Part shown: piece by piece, positions 32,556 through 44,279 of the stretch
How the letters are laid out: every line of letters begins with the position of its first letter
Position numbering within the stretch: the first letter of the stretch is position 1
NCBI GenBank assembly: GCA_963682025.1
Contig: OY821517.1
Location: 334,719,144 to 334,783,143 of the forward strand
Direction: 5' to 3'
DNA from: Cordilura impudica
Taxonomy: Eukaryota > Arthropoda > Insecta > Diptera > Scathophagidae
Length of the DNA stretch: 64,000 bases
Position numbers and translations under genes: made by a program
The notes under the pieces: model-generated
What the model was told of the DNA's origin: nothing
Databases searched by the model: none
The model's input: only the letters and a program-made list of their open reading frames with translations

Positions 32556-34362
32556 AAGGATTCTAGCCAATAAGGGTTTCCAACCTGTCTGCTACGCAGA
32601 CAACGTAGCGATACTGTTAAGGGGGAAAGATCCTAGATATTTATGTAGGAGGGCATCGAATGCACTCGAAATAGCATATGACTGGGCACAACCGAGGGGT
32701 TTGAATGTGAACCCAGAGAAAACTGAAATATGCCTCTTTACAAGGAAGACGAAAATAATCGACTTTGATGAACCTCGCTTCCAGGCAAAACGATTAGAAT
32801 CACACAGACGGTGAAATACCTTGGGGTGATTCTCGATAAAAAACTTACTTGGAAAAACCACATCGAGAGCAGGGTCGCGAAGGCTCATCGTGTATGGGCC
32901 ATCTGCAGAAGGGCTATAAGCTCAAAATGGGGTTTAAACCCGAAGATGACATATTGGCTGTACACAAGCGTCGTTAGACCTATTCTAACCTACGCATCCA
33001 TAGTCATATGGACATCAATGAACATGAAATGTTACATTAAACCACTCCAAAAGATACAGCGTCTCTGTTGCATAGGAATCAGTGGTACAATAAGGACTAC
33101 ATCTACGAGGGCTTTAGAGAATATTCTATCTATACACCCAATCGAGATTAGAATTAAATATGAGGCAGCTCTGGCCATGTTACGACTAAGGGTAACAGGG
33201 GAATATATCACCGACCACATGACCAGACACCAGACTATTTTAGACCAAATTCCGGGACTCAACACAGTGAACATTAGCTGTGATAGAATCGCGGAAGTGT
33301 CAACAGATATAACCTGCAGTATACGGATACCAGACAGGGAAAGTTGGATGAACGGGAATATTCTACAGAACCTTCCAGGGTCACATTACTATACGGACGC
33401 TTCTAGTCTGCATGGTAAGACTGGGATAGGTTTCTACGATGAGGACCGTTCCACAGGGGTATACCTCCGTGTTCCGGACCACAACTCCGTCTTTCAGGCT
33501 GAATTGGTGGCGATAAAGGAATGTATTAGGTATATTAATGCACGGGATTCCCCAATTCCCGGAGACGTGAAAATATTTACGGACAGTCTAGCGGCTATCA
33601 GAGCGATATCCGCAGACAAAACTAGATCAAGGACTATCCTCGAGTGTAAGGAGGAGATTTCAAACTTCTCCAGAAGAGGCAGACTTGAAATCGTTTGGAT
33701 CCCGGGACACAGTGGTATAATGGGAAATGAGATTGCTGACAAACTGGCCAGGAAGGGATCTTTCCTGGAAAGAGTAAATTTGGAAAACCCAATACCTTTC
33801 AAGTCTCTCAAATTGGAACTGGCAGACTGGGCGACCAGTTCACATGTTTCAATTTGGGAAGAGAATGGCGTGGGTAAGGTTACAAAAATATTATGCGGTT
33901 CTCCCAACGCAACAAGAACAAGGGAGATCCTGAATCTGAATAGGGTAGAACTTAGTAGGGTAATTGGCATCCTCACTGGACACTCTGAGCTGAGGGCTCA
34001 CCTATACCGTATAGGACGGGCGGAATCAGCCGTTTGTAGAGCTTGCGGAGAGGATGACGAAACCCTAGAACACTACCTCTGTTACTGTCCTGCATTTGAA
34101 CAAGGGTCAGATATCTATCCAGCGACATCTTACCAGGCCTGACGGGTCTAAGGGGGATAAGCTGGAAAATAGTCAGGAAATTTGCTGATGAGACCGAATT
34201 TCTAAGTTAGTAAGAGGGGTAGATAACCGGAAAGTAGAGATGTAGAGCGCACAACAAGCCGACCTACTGGCTTAGGTGTATATCCAGACATAACGGATAT
34301 GAGCTATGTGTATACATAGCTCCTCTTATCAACCTAACCTAACCTAACCTAATAAAGTATCT
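32544..34362 (+). mobile_element. 5'-truncated RNase H-bearing LINE with 12-bp target duplication
   Basis: The insertion body, 32556-34350 (1795 bp), lies inside the minisatellite. It is flanked by perfect direct repeats aataaagtatct at 32544-32555 and 34351-34362. The 5' end starts mid reverse transcriptase, as expected for 5' truncation. The 3' end is not poly-A but four copies of CCTAA-like units (34330-34350). GC content is far above its surroundings. Family: non-LTR LINE with an encoded RNase H, of the I/R1/LOA group. Confidence 0.92.
32557..34210 (+). pseudogene. LINE ORF2 fragment: RT, thumb, RNase H, Cys-His end
   Basis: Frame begins RILANKGFQPVCYADNVAIL; the RT catalytic box at 32593-32604 reads YADN instead of YADD, so the second Asp is lost. 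A frameshift near 32785 leads to the long frame from about 32790, which runs KYLGVILDKKLTWKNHIESR and then a thumb-like region (WLYTSVVRPILTY). An RNase H domain follows with all four acidic residues visible: YYTDAS, FQAELVAI, FTDSLAA, NEIADKLA. HSGIMGNE carries the usual His. Near the end is CRACGEDDETLEHYLCYCPAF, a Cys/His metal-binding-like motif. A second frameshift near 34115 is needed to reach the expected C-terminus LPGLTGLRGISWKIVRKFAD and the stop at 34208-34210. Hence a dead copy, though only mildly decayed. Confidence 0.9.
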
Positions 34363-36240
34363 TTTTAAAAAGAATCGTTTTTAGAAATGAGCTCCAGAAA
34401 CGAAGTAGCTTTTTAAAAAAGTACATTTTTAAAATATTTTATAACTTAAAAAAAGTACATTTAAAAAACTACCTCTTTAACATAAGTACTTTTTCAAAAA
34501 GTAACTTTTCAAAATAAGTAATTATTTCAAAAACTATCTTTTAAAAAAGTACGTTAAAATAAACCTTTTAAAAAGAGCCTTTTTCTAAATAGTATCTTTT
34601 TAAAATATTTAACTTAAAAAAGTGCACTAAAAAAGTACCTCATTAAAAAAGTATCTTTTTAAAAAGAACCTTTTTCAAAAAATGTGCCTCACCTTTTTAA
34701 GAAAAGCATATTTAAAAAAATACGTTTTAAAACAAATACATCTTTAGAAAAAATACCTTTTTAAAAAAGGTAAATTTTTAAAAAAAGTTCCTTTTTAAAA
34801 AAATTATTTTTTTAAATTACCACAGAAAATTGCCACAGAAAAGTACCTTTTTAAGAAAAGTTTATTAAAAACAAATAACTAAAAAAAAGCAATTTTTTTC
34901 AAAACAGTACCTTTTAAAAAAAGTTCAGTTAAAAAAAGTAAATTTTTACAAAAAGTAAATTTTTAAAATAAGTAAATGTTTAAAAATCTATCTCTTAAAA
35001 AAGTAACTTTTTAAAAAAGTGCCCTTTTAAAAAAGTTTATTCAAATAAAGCCTTGGTAAAAAGTAAATTTATAAAAATACTTTTTTTTTTAAATGTAGCT
35101 TTTTAATAGTAAGTAAATTTAAAAAAGGTACCTTTTTAAAAAAGTAGCCTTTTAAAATAAGTACTTTTTCAAAGAGTAACTTTTCAAAATAAGCACTTTT
35201 TTTAAAAAGTACATTTTAAAAAATTACTTTTAAAAAAGTTCATTTTTAGAATGAACCGTTTTAAAATATCTGCCTCAGAATAGTACCTTTTTAAGGAAGG
35301 TATATCATAAAAACAGTACCTTTTTAAAAAGAGTACCTTTTCAAAAAAAGTACCTTTAAATATAAGGAACTTTTTCAAAAAAAATTATTTTTCAGAAAGT
35401 ACTCTATACAAATATTACCTATTTTGGAAATTATCTTTTTCAAATACATCATCTTTTAAAAAAAAAAATCTTAAAACCTTTTTAATGAAAAAATACCTTT
35501 TGAAAAAGAAGTCCTTTCTTAAAATAAGTACTTTTTTCAAACAAGCACCATTTAAAAAAATTACCTTTTTAAACAAATACCTTTTTAAAAAAGGACAATC
35601 TTCAAAAAATTACTTTTTAAAAAAAGTACCTTTTCGCAAACAACATCTTTAAAAAAGTACCTTTTTAAAAAAAGTAACTTTCAAAAAAATTTAAAAAAGT
35701 ACCATCGTAAAGCACTTTTTAAACAAGTACCTTTTTAAAAATGGATCCTTTTCATAAAAGTATTTTTTCAAAAAATATCCATTTAAAAAAGTACCTTTTG
35801 CAACAATACTTTTGAATAAGAGTATCTTTTTTAAAAAAGTACATTTAAAAAAAGTACCTTCTAAAAATGCAGTTTTAAAAAGGTCCTTTAAAAAAAATCT
35901 TTTTAATAAAAGTACCTTTTCAAAAAAACACCTATTTAAAAAAGTACTTTTTGAAAAAGGTACTATTTAAAAATTTTACCTTCAGGAAAAAAGAACTTTT
36001 AAAAAAGTACCGTTTTTCAAATAGCACTTTTTTCAAAAAGTACTTTTTGAATAAGTGCATCTTTGAAAAAAAAAAAATATTTTAAAGTAACTTTAAAAAA
36101 ATTACCTTTTTAAAAAATACCATTCTTAAAAACTGAATTTTTTAATGGCTTCTTAAGAGACTATCTTTTATAATTAAAGTACTTAAAAAATTACCTTTTA
36201 AAATAAGTAAATTTTCGTGAAAGAGAAAACTTTTGCTTAA
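34351..36240. repeat. Minisatellite block 2, right part
   Basis: Same ~17-bp aaaaagtacctttttta family, strongly diverged, in the same orientation as the left part. No gene. Confidence 0.9.
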
Positions 36241-36244
36241 AAAG

Positions 36245-37880
36245 TACTTTTTGGTGCCTTAGTATAGATTTATTCAATTCATATAAATGAATTGTTATAT
36301 TTTGGAATTTTTTTGCATTATGACAAATTTGATATTGTACATATTTTTGGGTCCTCTTCGATATCAGGTGATATAAAGTTAAAGCGATAGTCAATGTAAT
36401 CATTTCTAAAATTTATAGATTAAATAAAATTTGAAATGTTGACAATTTTGAGATATAGATATATAGCTAAACCTTGCGGGATACAGATGGGAAAATTTTA
36501 TATATGTAATTTGTAAAACCACTGACCGGTTACACATTTTGCATCCTTTCAAACAGAATTGTAAGACGTCGAAGACAAGTTGTTGTGAAATTCTTCACAA
36601 AACAAAAACAATTGCATCTTGAATGTGCACATATCTGAAGTATTTGTTTTTATTTAAACAAATTTCCACTTCACAAATAAATTATACTACACGAATAAAA
36701 AAAAAATATAGTGTACGTTAATTATTGGTCGATTGTTTAGTTGGTTCGTTGGTGTGTACGTGACAGGCGTCATATAGCAAAAGATTTCAAGATTGAATTG
36801 AAAGGAAATTTTGTTGCAATAACTAACAAAAAGAAGTTAATGACTGACATCAAGTGGGGCTTTGTTTGAACAAAACGTGACATATATAATATTTTTAAAC
36901 GAATAGAGAAAATTATATATTTTTAATGGATTAATGTTTTTTAATAAATAAAACTAATATAATAAACTATATATTTTTTCGATGGCTTACCAAAATTGTT
37001 GAGTTGTTGTTACAAAATTGTGCATGTTTATAGAATTTTGCAATAATTTATTTTTAAAACAAAATTTTTGATTTACTTAAGCATTGGCGGTATTTTTGTT
37101 TAATGTTTACTTTATTATTAATTGTTTACCTTGAGTCTATATGGAAATAAAGAAATTTTAAGTAAATAAAAATTTCACTAACAAAATTTTTATTTTATCA
37201 AATTTAAATTTAATTACATCTAAACATAACAGTGTTTAATTTTAGCCTAGATTTTTCTCTATGTGTATTTTTTTAAAAATCGTACTGTGTGTGTTCTTGT
37301 CATTATTAATCATTGGTTAATATGAAATTGTTTCATTTAGCTGTATAATAAATTAAAAGTTACTGTTTTTTAAATTTTTTTTTTTTGTTAATAAAGTAAA
37401 TATTTTTCAGAAGTTAATACAAACAATATTTAACATATTTTTTTTCCTATTAAGTCAGCAGCAGTCATGAGTTCTTTCTGCAAATACACTAAGACGTTTT
37501 TTTTTTTTTGTTAAAACACTGGCGTTATCGTCGTGATCATGTGAATTGGAAGACATTATATATTAGAAAGCTTGTTTGTTCAAGTTAAATTAATCCATAT
37601 AAAAGAAAATGAGACAGTTAGTTTATAAATTTTAAATATTTTGTTTAGCAACAATGGAGTTAGTCTATAATGACTCATAAAAAATAAAGTTAAGTCAATC
37701 CAAATATGCAATTCAAATAGGCAAATATTTGTTTCTATCTTCGGCAGCTTGGCGTTGAAAATGGAAAAACCTCTTAAAGTTAAAATATGTCAAGTTTTAG
37801 TAATTAGCGCAATCAGGTAAAAAATCTGAAGGACAAAATATTTTTAAAAGACGTCATAGAACTTACAATTCATATTCATT
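36245..37880. other. AT-rich sequence, nothing recognised
   Basis: Unique-looking AT-rich DNA. No frame, exon or repeat relation found. Confidence 0.4.
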
Positions 37881-37883
37881 TAA

Positions 37884-38137
37884 TGTCGTTTTCTTTTCTG
37901 ACAAAAAATGCCGCATTTTATTTACATTTTTTTCGAAAAGTGAATTTTTTATATATTCTAAATTGAGAGCAACCTTATTTTATACATCAATCGAAAGGTC
38001 TCAAAGTCGAACACAGCACCTTTCGATTGATGTATAAAATTAGGTTACTCTTGATTTAGAATATTTAAAAAAAAAATTCACTTTTCGAAAAAAGTGCAAA
38101 TAAAATGCAACATTTTTTGTCAGAAAAGAAAACGGCA
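37884..38137. repeat. Fold-back of ~115-bp arms, short loop
   Basis: Left arm (from gtcgttttcttttctgac to acatcaatcgaaaggt) and right arm (its reverse complement, ending gtcagaaaagaaaacggc) flank only about 18 bp (ctcaaagtcgaacacagc). Roughly 90 percent complementary by eye. It would form a long hairpin as RNA. No coding capacity. Confidence 0.88.
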
Positions 38138-38219
38138 TAAAATTCTTTGCACTTAACATTTTTTTTTTTTCATCCCGAAAAAATATTTTCAACTCAAAAC
38201 TTTTCTACCTTAATTATTT

Positions 38220-39495
38220 AGTTTTCATTTCTTAAACTTTAAAATTGTTTAAATTCATATCGAAAGAAGGTGCTAAATTGGGAACAATGAAAACGTGAAT
38301 CTTTTTGAATGAGTCCCTACTTTTTTTTTGCTGTTGTTAAACCTTAAAATTGTTTAAATTCATATCGAAAGAAGGTGCTAAATTGGGAACAATGAAAACG
38401 TGAATCTTTTGGAATGAGTCCATACTTTTTTTTTTTGCTGGGATGTGTGAAAACCTCTATTTAAAATCATCTGATGGCAAATATGAATGTCACAATGTTT
38501 TTCACCGATGGTATAGAGGTTCAATTTATATTCACCACTACTTATATTTTTTACCTAAAACTTCATTTTCACCGCATAATTTTTTTTCGCCTCAATAATT
38601 TTTTTTTCTTTTGTGTGACCTTAAAATTGTTTAAATTCATATCCGTATGAAGGTTTTAAATTGGAAACAATGAAAAGGTGAATTTTTTTGAATGATTTCC
38701 CTACTTTTTTTGCTGGGAAGCGTAAAACCTCTATGTTAAAGCATCTGATGACAAATATGAATGTCTCTATGTTTTTCACCGATGGCATAGAAGTTCAATT
38801 TATATTCACCACTAATTATATTTTTTTACCTAAAAAATACATTTTCACCTCATTATTTTTTCGCCTTAATTTATTTTTGTTTTGTTAAACCTTAAAATTG
38901 TTAAAATTCATATAGAAAGAAGACGTTAAAGTGGCAACAATGAAAAAGTGAATGTTTTCGAATAATTTTACTTTTTTTTTTTTGCTGGAAGGCGTGAGAA
39001 CCTCTATGTAAAAGCCTCAAGTGAAAAACATGAATGTCACAATGTTTCCCACTGATGGCAAAAAAGATCAATTTATATGCACCTCTAAATATTTTTATAA
39101 TTTAATTTTCGCTCACCTCCAAAATATATTTTCAACTCAAAATTTTTCGAAGCGAAAAAGTTGTAAATGGAAACATATTTTGAGGTGAATATAAATTAAA
39201 CCTCTATTAATATTTACCTCACAAAATGTTTCTCTTTCGTTTGTCTAACTTTAAGAAGTTACTTTGGAAGCAATGGGAATGTCAATCTATTAAAAACGAC
39301 TGCTGATTTTTTATTTTTGCTGGGATGTTGGGATGTGTAGAGACTTCTATGTAAGAGCATCGGGACGAAAATATGAAAGCCACAATATTTTTTACAGATG
39401 ACATTAAAAATTTCTTTTTTTTACCTCGAAAAAATTTTTTAACCATAACAAACAATTTTTAAACATAAAAAATAATCGTTTTCACCTTAAAAAAT
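38220..39495 (+). repeat. Tandem ~275-bp repeat units
   Basis: Units share ccttaaaattgtttaaattc, gggaacaatgaaaacgtgaat, gtgaaaacctctatgt.aaagcatctgatg, aatatgaatgtcacaatgtttttcacc and gttcaatttatattcacc. The cctctat box occurs at about 38453, 38728 and 39001, with a weaker one near 39341, so the period is near 275 bp. A ~105-bp portion is duplicated at 38235-38440. They resemble the shorter units that follow at 40.2 kb (ttcacctcaaaa boxes). Confidence 0.8.
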
Positions 39496-39519
39496 TAAAT
39501 TAACATTAAGGCTTCTTCA

Positions 39520-39765
39520 CAGCCTTCGTCAGTGATTGTATTAAATATTGTAATAATTTTTTATTATAATTGATTACATTGTTTCTAATATTAAATTTTT
39601 TTACTTAGGGACGCCGTGAGGTTTGCACCTGGTCTATCTCACATACACTCGTACTTGCACTTTTTGGTCATGCGCTTTAACACAATCACCTAAAGTCGGG
39701 TCTTCGAGCAGAGTGGTTAAGAATAAGTTTTTTACCATACAGCTTTTACTTCGTATTATTTCCAG
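39520..39765 (-). mobile_element. tRNA-derived SINE-like repeat, copy C (3' truncated)
   Basis: Minus strand: cttaaccactctgctcgaag, actttaggtgattgtgttaaagcgc (A-box-like region), a spacer with gtgcaagtacgagtgtatgtg, then a B-box-like ggtgcaaacct (39620-39630), cacggcgtccctaag, an AT-rich body, and acaatcactgacgaaggctg, the first half of the hammerhead-like module (CTGACGA). The second half is missing. Same order as the copies at 50.2 and 61.6 kb. Confidence 0.7.
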
Positions 39766-39898
39766 AAGATACAAGACCGTCGAATATACCAATCGTTATA
39801 TTTTTTATTATAATTAATTGTTCTATATAATTGGTTACTATCAAGCTAATCAGGTCTAATGTATTAATGTAAATAAAAAGCTCTTTATTATATATTTC

Positions 39899-39938
39899 AC
39901 CCGACGTTTCGACAGTTATTGTTGTTTTTTTCAAGGGT
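39899..39938 (-). other. GAAACGTC-type degenerate hammerhead-like end
   Basis: Minus strand: accc (39935-39938), ttgaaaa..., a 17-nt interval, then cGAAACGTC (39903-39911) followed by gggt (39899-39902). ACCC and GGGT can pair as stem I around GAAACGTC, a sequence known in minimal hammerheads of Penelope-like elements. The CTGATGA core is degraded to cttgaaa, so it is at best a dead relative. It lies about 130 bp from SINE copy C but has different sequence. Confidence 0.35.
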
Positions 39939-42626
39939 TGTGATCACATTAAAATTAAAATAAAAATATAAATATGAATAAAAATATATATACGAATAAA
40001 ATTATTTAGCGCGATTCATTATTTTGTTGAACCGTTAATTTTGAATTTTTAGATTATTTATGCACTTATACTTGTTACTTTAGTAAAAAAGTGTTTTTTT
40101 TTTTTTAATTTTAGAATCCATAATTTTGTAATCAGATATCAAAAGCTGATAATGTTTATTCAGCCCAATTTATATTTGAATTTAAAAAAATTATTCACCT
40201 CGGAAAAACATTTTTCTTGGCACAGAAAGTTTAGCCTGAAAAACTTGTTTTATCCTGTGAATGAATATGAATGTTAAATTATTTTTAACAAATTCACTTA
40301 AAAATTTTTTTCTCTTTAAAAATTTGTATGTCAAAAATATTTTTTTTTCAGTGGAAAAAAATTTTGTTCTAATAAATAAAATTATTTAGTTTTGCGAAAA
40401 TTTTTGGAAAATATATATATAATTTATTTTAACTCAAAACATTTTTAGTTTTTATTTTGGTCAGTTCGGGAGCATGTGTATAATAATAATAGATATGTTT
40501 CTATGGAAAAATTGAAGGCAGCCACACATGAAGTAGTTATTTTCGCTTTTCGTTTATTTCAACTCATGCTAAATTAACTATTTATTGCAGATGTGAGAAA
40601 GCAAAAATTCTAGAATTAACAAATTTTTATTTCATCTGAAAGTTATTCCAAGAAACTGAGCTTTTTTTTCAATTTAGCTTTAAAATTTTTCATCTGAAAA
40701 ATTTCTTTTCACCTCAAAATTTTTTTCACCTCAAAAATGTTTCCCACAAAAAGTTTGTCCTCAAAAACCGTTAATAATAAATTTTCACACAATTTCTTTT
40801 CTTCCTCCCTAAAAAAAAAATCACCTCAAAAATTTGTCTTCCAAAAAATTTAAGAACATTAAAAATAGTTTTATCTGGTGTAAAAATATGTATCTCAAAC
40901 GGATTTACACATGCGAATAATGTTATACGCATAATCGTTTCATAAGTGGCCTCAAAAATGTTTCACCTAAAAAAAAAAAAAAAAAAAATAAGAAATGAAA
41001 AAAAATATATATAATAAAAAATAAGTTAATATGTTTGTTTGTGGGAAATTTAAAAAAAAATATCGCATCAAAAATTTATTTAGTTTTCAATATTATGAAG
41101 GGTATAATAATTTTTCTTGAATTAAAAAATGTATTTTTACCACAAAAATTGTTCAGCCTTTTTTTTATCCTGTGAAAAAATGTGATTTTCGTACTGTTTT
41201 ATGAATTATAATTTTATTTAGTAGCCCCAAGTATTTCTTTCTACTCCATATTTTATTCACCTCAAAAGTTTTTACATTTTAAATAGTTTTTTTTACAGCT
41301 CATACTTCAAACTTTGATTTATGTGGAGAATAAAATATGAATTTCAAACTGTTTTATAAATTATTATTTTTTATATTTTATTTTGCAATATTGTGTTTGA
41401 CCCCATAAATTTATTGACCACAAAACTTTAGTCACCTCATACACATTTTTTTTTTTACCTAAGCTTTAAAATTTTGATTTATTCGCTGAAAACATATAAA
41501 TTTCGAACTGTTTTATGAATTATTATTTTCAAATATATTTTGTTTCACATTTATGAATTAATTCACCTCCAAACTTTATTTATCTTTAATAATCTTCACT
41601 GTTTTATTAATTATAAATTTATATTAGACCCCCAAAATATTTTGTTCTACCGCTTTCCTTTATTCAACTCAAAACTTTAGTCACTTTATACATTTTTTTT
41701 ATACCTCAACCTAAAAATTTAATTTATCTATTGAAAAATAAGAATTTAGAACTATCTTATTTATTAGAAATTTGTTTAAACCCCAAAAATATTTTGTTTT
41801 ATCCCATAAATTTATACACCTTAAAATTTTGTTCATCTTTTTAATTTTGTTTGCTCTTATCAACTTGAAAAATATTATTTAACTGGTGAAAAAATGTGAA
41901 TTTTAGAGTTTTGTGTGATTTATTATTTTTAAATATTTTGTTATACATTAATAAATTTATTCACCTCCAAACTTTATTCATCTTTATTCACCTTCCCATT
42001 TCAATCTGAACACATTTGAATTATCTGGCAAAAAATGATAAATTTCAAATGTTTTAATAATCATGAATTTATATTATACCCCCAAATTATTTTTTCCCCA
42101 TAAATTTATTCAACTCAAGACTTTATTCACCTTAGATTTTATTCACCTTTTTATACCTCAACCTTAAATATAGAACTTATCTGTTGAAAAATTAGAATTT
42201 CGAACTGTTTTATTTATTTAAATTTGTTTGAAACCCTAAAAATGTTTTGTTTAATCCCATCAATTTATTCACCTCAAATTATTTAGCTTAAACATTTTTT
42301 GAACATACACTGTAAAAATTTGATTTATCCGGTGAAAAAATATTAATTCCAGACTATTTACTTAATTATTATTTTATTTAAAGCCCACAAACTTTATTCA
42401 CCAAAATTTTTTTAGATCTTAAATTTTAGCGCCTGATTTATCTGGTGAACAATTATGAACTTCGAAGTGGTTTAGTAATTATAAATCTCTATTAAACCCG
42501 AAAAATATTTTGTTTTACCTCATATATTTATTCAGTTCTAAACTTTGTTCACCTTAAACATATTTTTTACACCTTAACCTTATTCACCAAACATTATTCA
42601 TCCTAAAAGTTCTGTTTACATCTTAA

Positions 42627-43458
42627 CTCTTTCCGGCGCACTATATGAAATCGGCAAAAATTAAAAAAGATTTTTATTTGCTCTTATTTATGTAAGTAAT
42701 TTATTGGAAAAAAATAATTTATCCTTATAGGATTCCGCGCAAGGATGTGGTATGATATTTATACCACCGCGCTTATGTGATAGCTTTATTTATGGAAGTC
42801 ATTAAAGCAGGATTTCATTTTACTTAAGTGAAACATCGCCTGAGCGACATAGTCTTGAAATTATATCCTGCTTAAAGCCTTATAGTGGTTAAACTGTTCG
42901 TACTAATTATAAACTCCGCATTTTCATTGCCGACTGCAATGATGTGATCAAATAGTTGTTGGATTCAGATCTGATCATAGAGGTCCTCAAAATCATCGAC
43001 AATTGAATCATGGAATCTCTTCCAAAACAACTTCATCCTCAATAGATTCCAATATATAGGAAATATCACCGTCCTTGAGATTAATGTTTTTAGCCATGAA
43101 TATAACAAGCAGTGGTATTATTTTTATACCATCAACTTTTTGGTGTTACTAGTTTCAAGCGCATTTTTTACTATCTTATTTATAAAAAATTATAGAAGTA
43201 CTAAGTCAAAGGCAGGTATTTTGAAGAAATGTACTAAATAACAGAAAACACTTTCGAAACTTGACTGATGGTACTCAAGTTTAGTTAAAAAAAACCAATA
43301 TATATTTCTTTCAAAAGCTTGGTATATTTTTTTTTTTTGATAAATATAAGCATAACTTTACATATAAAAGTGGTATTCGGAATATACCATTGCATACAAA
43401 ATGAAGGAAAATTAATTAAATAAGTGGTATACTTTTCATACCAACACGCCGGAAAGAG
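42627..43458. mobile_element. piggyBac-like non-autonomous element, 832 bp
   Basis: Flanked by TTAA on both sides (42623-42626 and 43459-43462). Perfect 12-bp terminal inverted repeats ctctttccggcg / cgccggaaagag, with further similarity inward (cactatatgaaa / tgttggtatgaaa on the other strand). TTAA target duplication is the hallmark of piggyBac. Internal short palindromes of the type ggtat...atacc recur. Only a remnant of a transposase start is present (minus 43008-43097), so it is a deletion derivative. Confidence 0.85.
43008..43097 (-). pseudogene. N-terminal stub of a piggyBac-like transposase
   Basis: Starts ATG at 43097 (minus) and reads MAKNINLKDGDISYILESIE, then DEVVLEEIP and a stop: 29 codons. 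An acidic N-terminus with D-I-x-x-I-L is usual for piggyBac-type transposases. The DDD catalytic region is absent. Support comes mainly from its position inside the TTAA-flanked element. Confidence 0.55.
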
Positions 43459-44279
43459 TTAATCTAATAAATCGATTTATCTTTTGAAAAAATATGAATT
43501 TCGAACTGTTTTCTTAATTATTATTTTATTGATCACCCTCAAATATTGTGTTTTACCCCATAACTATATTTACTTAAAAATTTTAAACCTTCAACTTAAT
43601 TTGATGTATCTGGTGAATCATTTTGCTTCATAAATTAATTCTCCTTAAACATTTTTTTTTTTGGTCTTAATCATAATCATATATCATATATCTGGTAAAA
43701 ATATTAATATCGAAGTGTTTTTATTAATTATGAACGCACATAAATATTTTGCTTTAAATTTAAGATAAATATATTCACCTTAAAAATTCATTCATCTAAG
43801 ACACTTTTTTACACCTTAAACTCAAAAATGTAATTTATGAGGTGGTAAAATTTAGAAATAACCAACTGCTTAATTAAATATAAATATCAAAACCCTAAAC
43901 CCTAACCCCACATAAATTTATTCAACACAAAACTTTATTCATCTCAAAAAAATTTTTTTTACACCTTTAACTCTAAAATTTGATTTATCTGGTACGCTTT
44001 TCAAACTATTTCAATAATTTTTATTTTTTAGTATATTGTTGAACTCTATAAATTTATTCATCTGAAATCTTTTTTCACCTTAAATATTGTTTGCTGTTTG
44101 GCGAGGAAAATATGAATATTATTTTTTTTTCCAATTAATTTTTTAGCCCATATATTTATTCACCTCAAAACATTTTTCACCTTTACCATTTGTTTGCACC
44201 TACAAAGTTTATTCACATTCGAAGTTATTTGTCATCTCAATAATTTTTTCCCTCAGAAAAGTGTTTTTTTAAGGGTTTT

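Larger units (their letters stand above)
40170..44270 (+). repeat. Diverged tandem array with TTCACCTCAAAA boxes
   Basis: About 3.2 kb (without the piggyBac-like insertion) of units near 150-200 bp. Each has variants of tttatctggtgaaaaaatatgaa, tttcgaactgttttatgaatta, ccccaaaaatattttgtttta, cccataaatttattcacctc and aaaactttattcacctta. At least ten recognisable units. No coding potential. Interrupted by the element at 42627-43458. Confidence 0.8.

Noticed and set aside
33032..33976. Minus-strand frames opposite the LINE ORF
   Set aside because: Antisense shadows of the LINE coding frame with no motifs.
32811..34142. 443-residue frame as an intact host gene
   Set aside because: Contains RT thumb and RNase H motifs, lies inside a target-site-duplicated insertion, starts mid-domain and needs frameshifts at both ends.
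34330..34350. Interstitial telomere repeat (CCTAA)n
   Set aside because: Only about four units, at the exact 3' end of a LINE and bounded by its target duplication; it is the LINE tail.
39686..39730. tRNA gene suggested by cgagcagagtggttaag
   Set aside because: Only a D-arm-like stretch, opposite in strand to the B-box-like element of the same repeat; no acceptor, anticodon or T arm in order.
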